A stretch of DNA of 64,000 nt from assembly GCF_030445035.2 (NCBI RefSeq), contig NC_080694.1, forward strand, positions 72,183,147-72,247,146. Direction: 5' to 3'. The notes beneath the pieces were generated by a model that saw only the letters and a program-made list of their open reading frames with translations, was not told the DNA's origin and searched no databases. Position numbers and translations under genes: made by a program. The number at the start of each line of letters is the position of its first letter. Positions within the stretch are counted from its first letter, which is position 1. Source of the stretch: Dasypus novemcinctus. Its lineage: Eukaryota; Chordata; Mammalia; Cingulata; Dasypodidae. Positions 12,191-23,798 of the stretch are shown here, one piece after another.

Positions 12191-12464
12191 AATGAGGGTA
12201 GAACTCATTTTTAAAATATCTATTTTTGGAAACATATCATTCACACATGAACATACATAAACAGTAAGTGTATAGTAAAAGTTGTGAAGTTACAAAATTA
12301 ACATGCATAACATCATACAGGGCTCCCACACATCACCCCTCCACCAATACCTTGAATTGTGAAACATTTGTTAGAAACTACGCAAGAGCGTCATCAAAAT
12401 ATTACTACTAGCCTGAACTAAGTAAGAAGAATAAACACATGGAATTAATATGAGGGCAGAACTC
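12191..12464 (-). mobile_element. Short retroposed L1-type 3' fragment with target-site duplication
   Basis: The sequence 'aatgagggtagaactc' (12191-12206) is repeated as 'atatgagggcagaactc' (12448-12464). These flank about 240 bp that begins with a T-rich antisense tail. The inner sequence includes 'atgcataacatcatacaggg' and 'ctcccacacatcacccc', like other antisense L1-type 3' termini in this window. The duplicated flanks indicate target-primed insertion. Confidence 0.6.
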
Positions 12465-12834
12465 TTTTAATGAGGGGAGAGTCTTGACCCCATCCACAAA
12501 GCCCAAACATGGGCAAGGAGCCTAAACTTGACTCCTCCCTTCTCTGAAATATCACTCTATACCACTTCACATTCACTTTTTCAAGTTTCTTACTGAGTAT
12601 TGAATATTTTCCTTCCATTTTTAAGAGCATTTCAAGACTATCACTACATTTTTCTCTTTTGGCAAATACCTTTGCATGCAGTAAATCATCAATAAATAAT
12701 TACTAGAACTAAAGTTAAATTATGTGAAGAGAAATTGAATAAAATGAAGATTGAAATGGAAACTTGGTAGATATACAAGATACTCAAATCAATCAGAATA
12801 GTCACTGAATCTGAAAGTGATGTATAATTATTTT
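12465..12834. other. Unassigned spacer
   Basis: AT-rich sequence with no recognised feature. Confidence 0.4.
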
Positions 12835-13075
12835 TTTTTAAAGTGTTTTGTCCACTGAATGGACTGGGGGAGAGAGTAAATTACAAAATAAACTATGAAC
12901 CATGTGATTTAGCAGTGCTCCAAAATATTTTTGTCAAATGCAATGAATATACTATACTAATGAAAGAAGCTGTTGGTTTGCGAAAAGTGGGGGGTATGGG
13001 GAGGGGGGCAAAATTTTAAGTAACATTTTGTGTGATCTATGTATCTTTTAAAAATAAATAAAAGTACATTTAAAA
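12835..13075 (+). mobile_element. 5'-truncated L1 3' end, sense
   Basis: It matches the last 230 bases of the L1 at 22099-32523. Shared blocks are 'ccaaaatatttttgtcaaatg', the G-rich stretch at 12989-13008, 'taacattttgtgtgatctatg' and a short A-rich tail near 13052. Only the 3' terminus was inserted. Confidence 0.85.
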
Positions 13076-13559
13076 ACCTGTATCCTGAATATATATCTTT
13101 CCAGTCCGTTACATATAAATCTACCTTGTACTTTCTTTCAGTCAACTTTACTGAGGTCTAATTTCTATAGAATAAAATGTACCATTTTAAGAGTTTTAAA
13201 AAAGTGCTTTGTTCTAGGTTTTGATGATATTCCCATTGAGACAATATTCGTTGGAAGGGGGATAGCTCTATACCTTTTAGTGTTGTGTTCACAATTAGAG
13301 GGGGGCTCACCCTGTAATGACAGAATTGTTGGGCAGAAAAGGATGTAGGCTATCACCCTGCTCAATGGACTAATCCATGTATCAATATGTAATGCCATAC
13401 TTCCTCTAAAGGTCATTCCACTTCCTTCACTAGAGCAATGTACCATATACAAAGGCAACCCATCCGATTTCAGAAATCTCCTTCCTAGAGCTGATCACTG
13501 CTTTTCTGTTGTTGACTTAAAGGAAAAAGCTGGGCTTCACCTGTATAAATGGATTAATG
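13076..13559. other. Mostly unassigned; possible old L1 tail
   Basis: The start ('actgaggtctaatttctata') resembles the 3' part of an old L1. The remainder, including a 97-codon minus-strand frame at 13165-13458, is unrecognised. Confidence 0.35.
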
Positions 13560-13795
13560 ATGGTTTTTTGTGTGTGTGCAGATATAAGCATTATTCCAGA
13601 AAGGGCTACTGATTTTGACCACACGTTCACTCAGCTATACCTACTTGTTTACTAGTGTAGACTGTAAGCCTCACATGTATAAGAAAAAAATCTCTTAACT
13701 TTGGGAACCCCAATACCTAGGGGAAAGCTGATCCCTAGCAGGTACTTAATAATGAATTTCTAAAGAAACAATGATGAATAAATGAATAGAAATTT
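13560..13795 (+). mobile_element. L2-type LINE 3' tail
   Basis: The blocks 'gactgtaagcctcacatg', 'aaccccaatacctagggg' and 'gcaggtacttaataatgaat', ending in 'gatgaataaatgaata', follow the order of the LINE-2 3' end. Ancient mammalian repeat. Confidence 0.68.
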
Positions 13796-13819
13796 GTGGT
13801 AATATCTTTCCATTGCATT

Positions 13820-14195
13820 TCCCATTTTCTTTTTTATTTATTTTATTTTTATTTTAATTTTTGTCTTTATTTATTGTTTTAATGTTACATTAAAAAAAAA
13901 GAGGTCTCCATATACCCCCACACCCCTCACCTCACTCCTCCCCATAACAGCAACCTCCTCCATCATCATGAGACATTCATTGCATTTGGTGAGTACATCT
14001 CTGAGCACCACTGCACCTCATGGTCAGTGGTCCACACCATAGCCCACACTCTCCCACAGTCCACCCAGTGGGCCATGGGAGGACATACAATGTCCGGTAA
14101 CTGTCCCTGCAGCACCACCCAGGACAACTCCAAGTCCCAAAAACGCCCCCACATCACATCCGTAATTTGTCTCCATAACCCACAACAATCTCAAG
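13820..14195 (-). mobile_element. 5'-truncated L1 3' end, antisense
   Basis: Starts with a T-rich tail (about 13830-13895). It continues through 'aggtctccatatacccccac' and 'gagacattcattgcatttgg' to 'aactccaagtcccaaaaacg', matching the antisense 3' ends at 50096-50482 and 50483-50860. Its right end abuts the first position where the duplicated block becomes alignable. Confidence 0.9.
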
Positions 14196-14904
14196 GAACA
14201 GTTATTATAGGAAGTTGGTTTTAAATTCTGGGCACTTGACTTTAGAACTAGCAGGCAGACAGATTGCTCACTACTGATAGTTTATATAGGACACCTGCTT
14301 GCCTGCTTTCTATTTCATTCTTACCTAGTTGAGCATTGAGACTTCCAGGCAAGAAAGATTTTCAGGTTTATACTCTCAATGACTAGAAATAGGAGAACAT
14401 TATTTAACGTGGTAATTCAGTTTGGATTGCAGCATAATTTCTTCATCTTCAAAATGTCTCTGTCCTTTTTAGATATCTGCCTGTCTTTTTATGAACTCTG
14501 GATCACTAGACATAAAATTCCTGAGAGAGTATGTCCCCTGGGTGCTGGGAAGAATGTTGTAAGAATAAACAATAATGATGAAGCCAGGACCAGGAATTTT
14601 CTTCTTCATGTTATTTTCATTCAAGGTGTTGTACATGCAGTATTTTTCCCCCTCAAATCATGCTGATATGGTCTTGAATTCCATCAGCCAGGCTGGCTTC
14701 TTGAGCTCTGACCTAACTGGTTACTCAGATCCCTGTGCCTTGAAGGGCCCGTCTCTTGGCTGAATGACTTGCACATGCAGTCTTGAAGTTCATCAAAATG
14801 TTTGATCAAGGCACCCCCACATTTTACAAATCCCACCATTTATGTAGCTGATCTGTTTATTAGATTTAGAATTTTAGATTTGCTATTTGCATCTCTAGGC
14901 TTCT

Positions 14905-14921
14905 TAGAGTTTAGCTTACTG
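14905..14921 (+). repeat. Target-site duplication, left (SINE 14922-15252)
   Basis: The 17-mer tagagtttagcttactg occurs here and again at 15253-15269, directly flanking the SINE. Confidence 0.97.
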
Positions 14922-15252
14922 GGAAGCGGATTTGGCTCAACTGATAGAGCATCTGCCTACTACATAGGAGGTCCAGGGGTCAAACCCAGCGTCTCCTGAC
15001 CTGTGTGGTAAGCTGGCCCACAGGCAGTGCTGATGTGTGCAAGCAGTGACCTGCCACACAGGGGTGTGCCCTGCCACACAGGGGTGTCCCCTGTGTAGGG
15101 GAGCCCCATGTGTAAGGAGTGCACCCTGCAAGGAGAGCCGCCCCACGTGAAAAAAGTGCAGCCTGCCCAGGAGTGGTGCCCAAATACGGAGAGCTGACAC
15201 AGGAAGATGACAGTACAAAAGAGACACAGATTCCCGGTCCCACTGATAAGAA
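14922..15252 (+). mobile_element. DAS-type tRNA-derived SINE
   Basis: An armadillo-specific SINE. The tRNA-like head starts 'ggaagcggatttggctcaa' and has a B-box-like 'ggtcaaaccc' near 14978. The body has the GC-rich 'ggtgtcccctgtgtaggg' region and ends at 'acacagattcccggtccc'. The A-rich tail is nearly absent. It is flanked by perfect 17-bp target-site duplications. The frames on both strands at 14937-15289 are read-through of the SINE, not genes. The paralogous site in copy 2 (about 39066) is empty. Confidence 0.96.
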
Positions 15253-15269
15253 TAGAGTTTAGCTTACTG
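15253..15269 (+). repeat. Target-site duplication, right (SINE 14922-15252)
   Basis: Identical to 14905-14921. Confidence 0.97.
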
Positions 15270-16619
15270 ATGCTGTGGGATAATACCAAGAATTGAGTCT
15301 ACTTTGTCTCTGTGGAGCTAGACAACTAGCTATTCTTCATAGATGTGATGGCATTTCTAAGTATGCCACATCGCCATAAATATTAGCCCCATTACTTCTC
15401 ATTCTACTTTGTTCCATTGATTTTTCTCTTTTTATCACCAACAAACTGTATAATAATTGGTGAATTTATTGTAAGTCTTAATATCTTTGGTGGCTCCAGT
15501 GTTTATTGGTCTAGGTAAAAAGGCCTTGATATGATTTGACACTTCATTTCACAAGGAATTTCCATTTGTAAGTGAACTCTTTGCTTTGAGGAGGAATATC
15601 TAAGGCCACCAGAAGGAGTGGTTTAAAACTGAAAATCTTGGTGAAAGCCAGGATTCTTGAGGAATAATAATGTAGCTAATGGGGTATAATAGACAGACAT
15701 TTAACCACAAACAGAAGATTAGGAAGAAGTTCATCTGCTGTGTTCCAGGCTTTGAAGCCATAACTGCAGGGCTGCCCTTCAGAGTATATGGAATGTGAAC
15801 TTACGCTTCTTGAGACCACTAAGAACCAACCTAACAATATTTAGCATAAAAATAGATCAGGATGTCTTTATACCTGGAACTCCTTGCCATAGGAAATATT
15901 TTGAAGGTATAGATCTAGAGATGTCATGGAGGGTATTTAATAAGCACAGTGAAATAATTTGCTTAGTAGTTATCATTTGATTCTCTAACTGAAGAAATAT
16001 ATAAATACCATAAAACTGCTTCAAAGGTCATATAATAAAAGGAAAAATTATTCTTAAATACAATTTGATAAGTTTCAAATAATTAATTGATTTTAGGGAA
16101 TTTTCCTAGTAATAGTTTTCTTTTAATTACTGTTTCTAGGTGAATAGTGATCTTTCTGCTCCAAGACTTGATTAGGCAATAGCAGCAACTTACACCAACT
16201 TTCCTCTTAAATTACAGTCACTAGGTGACTTATAAGTTCAACAACAGAGGATTTCTCTTGGCATGAATAACAGGGTTCATGGAACTGAAAATTTTTACCA
16301 GTTTCTGATAAACTATAAAAAGTTATTTATTTTTCCTAACTCTTATATCAGAGTGTGAAAAATTTATATATTTAATATGTTTACCATGAACAAGTCAAAT
16401 ATAAATATTTCATCATTAATATTTCATTGTGAAGTGAATTATTACAATTACAACATTTAATTAAGTGATTGCCACAAGCAACTAATTGACTTAATTTCTT
16501 ATTACTTTTTGTTCACCTTTAACCCTTAAGCCTCTGAAAATCTCACTTGGATGAGATTAAAATTTAAATAAATCAAAAGAACCCAAATGAATTTATTTTA
16601 ATCAAAAGACATACCTGAA

Positions 16620-16880
16620 TTTATAAAAAAGCAGAGCAAGGTTGAGAGAATATATTTGCCACCTATTTTTCTGTCAGACAGAGAATTTATATCTAGATTC
16701 ATATTATGTCAAATAAATTAAAAAGGTAGACATTCAATAGAAAAATGACCAAGAAATTATGAAAAGGCATTAACTTCATTAGTCATCAGGGAAATAGAAA
16801 TTAATACTATAATGTGATCCAACTACATATTCACTAAAATGAAATGGCTAAAATGAAAAAGACCAAATATGCCAAATGCT
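16620..16880 (+). mobile_element. Old L1 fragment inside duplication copy 1
   Basis: Blocks such as 'gagagaatatatttgccacc', 'catcagggaaatagaaatta' and 'ctataatgtgatccaactac' follow an old L1 ORF2 in the sense direction. The same fragment is at about 45210-45440 in copy 2, so it predates the duplication. Confidence 0.7.
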
Positions 16881-17084
16881 GGTCTGTACCTGGAGAACAT
16901 AGGGCCCTCACATGTGCCTGGCGGGAAATCAGTTCTCACAACCAGAGAGGGAAGCTCTTTCTCAATTTCTGAACAAACTGAACACAATCATCCCTATCAT
17001 TTAATAATTTTTCTTCTATATTTGTGTTTGAACGTATATATGTGAACATTTGTTCTCCATGTGTATAATCAACAAAGTCAACAC

Positions 17085-17361
17085 GGGGAAGTGGCTGAGC
17101 TCAATCTATTTGGCTCCTCTCTACCATATGGGAGGCCCTGGGTTCACATCCCATGGCCTCCTTGTGAAGGCAAGCTGTCCTGTGCCCACAGAGAGCTGAT
17201 GGCCGGCGCCTGCAGAAGCTAAGGCAGCAAGATGACACAGCAAAGGGAGACAAGCAGACACAGAAGAATGTGCAGTGAATGGACACAGAGAGCAGACAGC
17301 AAGCAAGCTGCCGGGGAGGGGGGGATATAAATAAATAAATAATAAATCTTAAAAAAAAAAA
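17085..17361 (+). mobile_element. DAS-type SINE, short-body variant
   Basis: The head 'ggggaagtggctgagctcaa', a 'ccctgggttcacatccca' B-box region and the tail 'aaataaataaataataaatc' plus poly(A) identify an armadillo tRNA-derived SINE. It lacks the long GC-rich middle of the copy at 14922. Candidate imperfect duplications flank it: 'aagtcaacac' (17075-17084) and 'aagctaacat' (after the tail). Confidence 0.85.
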
Positions 17362-18682
17362 AGCTAACATGAAAGATCCTTTAGAACAGGTGGAGTGTTC
17401 ACAGCACAGACTAGTGTGTTAATTTTTGTGAAACTTTATTGTGCATTACTCCTGTCATTTATACCTCCCCGGACCTGACATTATTCTTGAATTAAAAAGA
17501 GAAAAATAGAAATTCTGACTTTTTAAAATTCTAATGGTTTCTCAAGAATTTCAGAGAAGAGATTTAATCCACAGGAAGGAGCAGGATGTGAAAAGTAATG
17601 ATGATAATTAATGAAAATAAAAATGATAAAAATTAATGATAATAATGATAATGATAATAAAAAAATAAGTTCATCAAGCAATGAGTGTTTAAATTCAATA
17701 TTGTCTAATTTAGAATATACATGCCCTAGATGGAACAAAATTATTGGGTAACAAAGAGCTATATAATTGAAGGATTGTAGTTAAAAATGTTCTGAGGTTC
17801 TTGTATTTAAATTTGTGGAGGTTGATAGTAGTTTTGGATAGCTCTGGACTTTGTTAATAAAGGTAGCCATAAAAGCTTTTACTTAAATTAGAAAGAGAAT
17901 ATATTATTATTTAAAAATTATAGAGAAGAAAATAATATTTAAAAATTCCATCTCTTTTGTATAATTTGGGAAAGAGGAAACCATAAGCAAGAAAAAAATC
18001 AGGTAACTAGAGAACATAAAATAATAAGGCTGGTGTAAATCCAAAATGGTTAGTAATTGCAGCAAATGGAAATGGATTAACTGAGGTAATTAAAGTACAA
18101 TAATGTAAAAAATATTTTAAAACATTTTACTATTAGCTGTTTACATGAAATATTCCTGAAACAAAAGCACTCAGAAAGCCTGAAAATAAAAGCAAAGAAA
18201 GTATCTACCAGGAAAACACTAACCCAAGTGTTTTTTATTATTACACTATTAATTCAGTGCAGTGATTTTATTATACAGAGCACTAGTTTCTTATGATAAA
18301 ATAAATTATTTACCAAGGAGATACAACAATTCTAAGCTTGTTTGATAATAACTTGGCTTTAAAATAAAGTTTACTGGATCATGATATATATTCACAAATC
18401 CATGTAGTGGGAGTATATACTTCATATCTTCCTGTTATTAATAAAATCTCCAGAAAAAAAAATACAGACATAATAAATAAATATGTAAGTCAACTAAGAA
18501 AATATTGAACATAAAAATTATAATAATACTAATATTGATGAATTTGAATTTATAAAATTAGCATGTGGTCCTGGCAATTTCTCTCAACTTTAACATGTCT
18601 CTTGGTTCCATGCTTCATATCCTCCAAAGTTCCTGTCCTCCATCCAGACCTTCCTCCTCAGCTCCAGACTCCTATATGTGAA
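17362..18682. other. AT-rich non-coding part of copy 1
   Basis: No gene. A TGA/TAA-rich low-complexity run lies at about 17600-17668. From about 18470 onward the sequence pairs with 45490-45950 in copy 2. Confidence 0.5.
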
Positions 18683-18697
18683 TTGGAAGTACATTAT
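18683..18697 (+). repeat. Candidate target-site duplication, left (twin-primed L1)
   Basis: 'ttggaagtacattat' resembles 'tttggaggtacaat' at 22059-22072 on the other side of the L1, with one substitution and one indel. The paralogous sequence in copy 2 near 45954 ('cttggatatataattt') has only one such segment. Confidence 0.6.
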
Positions 18698-21600
18698 TTT
18701 TTAACTTATGCTTTTTATTTTTATTTTTATAGCAAATTTGTATTGCCTTTTTTTAAAAGATACATAGATCCCAAAAAATTTTACATTAAAAATTATAAGA
18801 TGTTGCTATATAACCCACACCCCACCCCCTCCACTCCTCCCACAACAACAACCTCTTTCCTCACTGTGGTACATTCATCGCATTTGGTGAATTCATTTTG
18901 GAGCACTGCTACACCACATGGATTATCATTTACATTGTAGTTTACACTCGCCCCCAATCCATTCAGTGAGTTATGGAAGAATATATAATTTTCTGCATCT
19001 GTCCCTGAAATATCATTGAGGACTACTCCAACTCCCTAAAATTCCACCATATCACACCTTTTCTTCCCTCTCCCTGCCCTCAGAAACTCCCATGGCCACT
19101 GTTTCCACTCCACATCAATCATACAATTTCTTCCATTGCTAGAGTCACAATCATTCTATAATAGAATATCAGTAAGTCCACCCTAGTCTATATTTTATAC
19201 CTCTATCCTGTGGACCCTGGGTGGTGATGTCCACTTCACCTCTAAAATGAGAGGGGGCTTAGATCCCACATGGCTGATGGATGGAATTCTCCTGCTTGCA
19301 GCTGTAGACAATCTCGGTTCCCTGGCATGGTGGTTGACCATCCTCACCTTGCTGTTATCTGACCTGGGTAATCAATGAACTGCAGAGTCAATGTTACAAC
19401 ATTGCTGAGGCTCAGGGCCCAACTGGAAAAGACAGTACAGGAATTCAAGTCTCCTGGGCATACACCAACCCAGAGCCAACCACAGTTTCAATAAAAGAGA
19501 CAGAAGGGGCATGTGCAGAGAGGTCACATCTGAGTCCAACTCTATCACCCTCAGGAGCACAAATTCCACAGTAGGGCCCACTGGCAAGGAACTGAACTCC
19601 AGAGCCATTTGCCATGTCTTTAGAACATGTGTGTACTCATAGCCCTCAGGAACACCAGTACCTTGGGTTGTAACTACTTTGGTTGCTTCTGGGATCCTGC
19701 TGAGACATGCAAAAATGTGACCCCTCTAATGACCTCCAAACACATTTTTAAGTCTCTTAGACATATAAACTCATTTGTCTTTACCATTTCCCCCTTTTAT
19801 TAAAGGTCTTTTTCTAGATGCATCACCATCAGGTGATTGGTAGTAATCCTTCAGTGCCAGGGAGGCTCATCCTTAGGAGTCATGTCCCATGCTGGGGGGA
19901 AGGTAATGCATTTATATCCTGAGTTTGGCTTAGAGAATGGCCACATTTGAGCAACATGGAGGCTGTCAGGAGGTAACTCTTAAGCACTCTGCAGCCCTAA
20001 GCTTGTTGAAATTTCAAGCACACAGGCTCATAAGCATAGTCATTAGTATCAAGGACCCATCATTGGATCATGCTACTTCACTGGTCATTGCCCTTGCCCT
20101 TGGGGGAATTTTGTGTTCCATTGTGGGATATGACAGAGCTTGCCCAGACTAGGAGCTCAGCACTCCCTCAGTTGTCATGTGTAACTCTACCGACTATGAC
20201 AATACCCAACGAATATTTACACTATATACATTTATATACACTATATACATTCCCTGGAAAACTCCCTCCCAACCAGGTGTCCCCCATCAATGACACCCCA
20301 CAACAGTGTGCCTCCCCTGCCATAGTTGAACCCCTTTGTGATCCAAAACTTCTTTTAATATGAAGCTTAATATATTGCCAAATTAATTAGTAGGAAAATG
20401 AAATAGTAATGATATGATTAAGATTAGAATAGAATACAAATTATTTAGAAAATCTAAAACAATGTAAAAATAAATTGGGTATGAAAAAGTGAAATATATC
20501 ATAAAACTTTGTTTTTGATATTTTGTCTTTCATTACTGTAATAGGTATTAGCCCTTACCTTCAGTGGCAAGATAATCTCTTCCATTCCTTCCTCAGTGTC
20601 CGCATCCTTTTTTTAATTTTGCCTTCAAAAAAGTGTTAGATCACAGTAAAGTCACATATAAAATATAAGGGATTCCCATATACCCAACATCAAACCCTTT
20701 CCCCCTTCCCCAGCAATGATCTTTTTACATGTGGATGTTATATTTGCTACACCTGAAGTATAGATGCAGTATAGCTACTAATCATGGTTCCATTATGGTT
20801 TTACATTATGATTTATATTTTAGAGTGCACAGTTTTCTAAAATTTTAGTTACATTATGGTTTGCAATATGGTTTACATTTTAGACTATACACTTTTATAA
20901 ACTTTTGATGAAATTTAACATGACCTGTATCCATCATTGCATGATCTTGTGGAACATTTCCCTTGCTACCCAGTTACCCTCTCTTCAATCTGTTCTATTC
21001 CTCTCTCCTCCTCCTCTCAGGGCCTACAGTGACAACCAAGCTTCACTGTTTGAAGGACCAGATTCATAGATGTTTGCAATAATGCTGAGGGCTTGACACA
21101 CTAGTCTGCCCTCTCCCATTGTGGGCCACCAATGCTCTCGAGAGACACTCTTCCCTCTGTTTGAGAACATCAGGGATCCTCAGGATGTGGGTACAGCATC
21201 TTCCCACTCATTTCAGGGGTCTCCACCCAATTATATAACAAACTATGACAAAATAAGCACTCACACACTCCCTGGAGGCCTCCACCAAATGCACCCTGTG
21301 CCAGATACCCCTCGTCAAACACTTTAAACAAGTAATCCTTCCTTATCATCCACTGCCAGTGGAAATACAGAAGGATCCAGTCATTCTGGAGTACATTTTG
21401 GCACTTCCTCAAAAAACCAGCTATAGATTTACCATATGAACCAGCAATTCCACTGTTGGGTATATACCCAGAAGAACTGAAAACAGGGACACAAACCTAT
21501 ATATGCACACCAATGTTCATAGCGGTATTATTCACTATTGCCAAAAGTTGAAATCAACCCAATGGCCATCAGCACATGTATAAAAAAAAATGTGATATAT

Positions 21601-22058
21601 AAATACAATGGAATGCTACTTAGCTGTAAGAAGGAATACAATAATAACACATGGGATAAAATGGATGAATTTTGACCACCTTATGTTGAGTGAAGCAAGC
21701 CACGCATTGAAGGACAAATACTACATTACCTTTCTGATATGAATTAAGCAAATCAAGCTGTCTCAGAGAGCTAGAGACTGGACAATAGGCTTACAGGAAA
21801 TGGGGGTGGGGGGGAGGAAGGTTGTGACCTGACATCTACATGAGTGAAATCTATGGTAAAGTGGAGGTAAGCGGTTGTATACTGAAGGGATAAGATGGAG
21901 GCGTAGGGATACTATTGGATGGGGCTTTGCAGGCTTGAGGGATCTAAGGTTGGGAGGATGGAACAGATGGTCCATGGAATTGAGGGAGGTTAGAGGGAAG
22001 CAGGTGAACACAGAATATTGCCAGGTACATGGTTGAAACTATAATGTTGAGAAAACTC
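18698..22058 (-). mobile_element. Twin-primed (5'-inverted) L1
   Basis: From the T-rich tail (about 18698-18790) to about 21342 the sequence is antisense L1 3' UTR. It matches 29926-32520 reversed, for example 'gtcaaacactttaaacaagt' at 21314 against the reverse complement of about 29936-29955. At about 21343 the orientation flips. 21346-22058 reads as sense L1, from the ORF2 C-terminal coding region ('agaaggatccagtcattctg') into the start of the 3' UTR. In L1 coordinates the inverted piece ends where the non-inverted piece begins, within about 15 bases. That is the classical signature of twin priming during retrotransposition. No intact coding sequence. Confidence 0.88.
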
Positions 22059-22072
22059 TTTGGAGGTACAAT
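22059..22072 (+). repeat. Candidate target-site duplication, right (twin-primed L1)
   Basis: 'tttggaggtacaat' pairs with 18683-18697. Confidence 0.6.
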
Positions 22073-22083
22073 TTAATCTGTAT

Positions 22084-22098
22084 AAAAATGAACTCTTG
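22084..22098 (+). repeat. Candidate target-site duplication, left (L1 22099-32523)
   Basis: 'aaaaatgaactcttg' resembles 'aaaaaggagaaactcttg' at 32524-32541 with a small insertion. The L1 5' end starts directly after it. Confidence 0.62.
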
Positions 22099-23798
22099 AG
22101 GAGGCAGGGCAAGAGAATGTCCAAGTGAGTGAGCCTTCATCTCTTCTGCAACAAAACACCTGAGTGGAGGCAGAGTCCTACCTGAGTGAGCGCCTACAAA
22201 GCCAGTGGCTTCTGGACATTGATCTGAAGGGAGTGCAACGAAAGGAGTGATTGCTCAAGGTAAAACCAAGGGTTTCTGGTGCTTGTGACCAAACTGTGGG
22301 AAGGCTAAACTCTTCCCCTAGAGCTGGTGGCTGTGGCAGCCCCTGAACACTGATGGTTGTGCAGCAGATTTTCTGAGGTCCATATTCTGCAAATCCGTGT
22401 TTCCTGAGCTCTCATTCCCTGAACCCAGCGTTCCCTGAACTTTCCCAGCATTCCCTGAGCCTGTGGTCTCAGAGAAACTCTGACAATGGCAGGGTTCTGG
22501 TGAGGGATGTAGATGGTCCCAAGGAGAGCAGGTTCAATCATCTGGTCCTCCCTATTTGAGCTTGTAGGAGCATCCTAGCTGGATTGGGGAAGAGGTTAGG
22601 AAGAGAAAAGAGGTGAATCTGCTGAGGCAGACTGATTTATCTAAATGCCCTGGGATAGGGAAAATTGATCTGGGGGAAGGTGGAGTCAGGTAATTAACTA
22701 GTCCTGTGCAACACACCTAAGGGAGGGTGACAGTAGAAAGTGCTTGGTAGGCTCCCAATAGCATATTTAGGGGTTCTGGCATGGTGTGGTTGCCCTCTCA
22801 CAAAGAGACTGAAAGTCATTATTTTCTGTGATGACTTGGTTCACCAGGGTCCCATCTGAATCTCAGAGGGGAGCTCTCACATGGGCTTCCAGCTGCCTTG
22901 GGAGAGAGTGAAATGAGGAAGGAGGAAAAGGGGGAAGAACAGATTCCTAATCAGTTTATTCAATTGCAAAAAGGACTCCTTGCTTGAGAGCTTGTCTGAT
23001 TTTGTTTGTTTATTTCTTGACTTTCCTTCCTCTTTAACTCCCAGTCCCCCCTTTCTTTCTTTCTTTTTTCATTCTTTTTATCTTTAGTGGCTTCTGGTGG
23101 TGTTTCTTGTTTGATGTGCTTCCTCATCCTTGATGTCCTTTTTTCTGTGTGTAATGATTTTGGCTCCAACACAATCTCCTTTCCTTTACATCTTTCTACA
23201 TTTCAATTCTGTGGTTGTTCTTACATTCCATCTCTCTTTGTTTAATCCCCACTTTTTTTTTTTTGCTTTTTATTTCTAACACCTCCATTCTGTTTTCTAT
23301 CTTTTATTTATTCTTTATGATATTGTCCCTTCTTTACTCTTTCCGTCTCTCCTGATAACACTGGTTTTTAAATTCATATTATATTCTTCTCCATATTCAG
23401 TTTCCCATCATATTGTAGGTACCCCACTTTTTTTATTCTTATAACTCTACATATGAGTTTAGTATTCATTCTACATGAGTTTAGTATTCATTCTCTTAGG
23501 TCTTACATGGTTTTCCTGCTAATATTACTACCAACATTATTATTATACATTTTATTTTCTTACCTCTTTTGCTTTCCCTGGTCCTAATCATTTTCCTTCA
23601 AGGGAACTTAAATGACAAAAAGGAAATAGAATAAGAAAAACAAAGTGTCTAAGAAAAGACTTAACATACACACAAAAACAGCAAATAAATAAAACCCAAG
23701 ACTACACAGAGAAGCTAATCAACTGAACAAACCCATCAAGATAAAATGATGACCAGATAGCAACAAAAAACTAAAACCATACCTATAATCAGGAAAAC
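22099..23798 (+). promoter_or_regulatory. L1 5' UTR
   Basis: Non-coding 1.7-kb leader upstream of ORF1. It is GC-richer at the start, then pyrimidine-rich (about 22970-23560), ending with an A-rich stretch before the ORF1 ATG. L1 5' UTRs carry the internal Pol II promoter; I cannot point to specific factor sites. It corresponds to 57662-59445 on the antisense L1. Confidence 0.65.

Larger units (their letters stand above)
14195..18690. repeat. Segmental duplication, copy 1 (first part)
   Basis: Non-repeat sequence here has a diverged second copy at 36660-45960 in the same order and orientation. Examples are 'gtgctgggaagaatgttgtaa' (about 14544) with 'gtgctgaaaagaactattgtaa' (about 37021), and 'tttagatttgctatttgcat' (about 14873) with 'tttagatttgctacttacat' (about 39040). 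Further pairs are 'gatttgacacttcatttc' (about 15534) with 'gatttgacagttcatttc' (about 39807), and 'aattgattttagggaatttt' (about 16085) with 'attgagttttagggaatttt' (about 40340). Copy 1 lacks the retroelements of copy 2 and carries two SINEs of its own. Copy 1 is interrupted by two L1 insertions after 18690 and resumes at about 32530. Confidence 0.85.

Noticed and set aside
14937..15289. Three overlapping minus-strand frames of 87-109 codons
   Set aside because: They lie inside the DAS SINE at 14922-15252; similar frames recur in every other long SINE copy (25805-26041, 34157-34453, 39436-39821), so they are repeat read-through.
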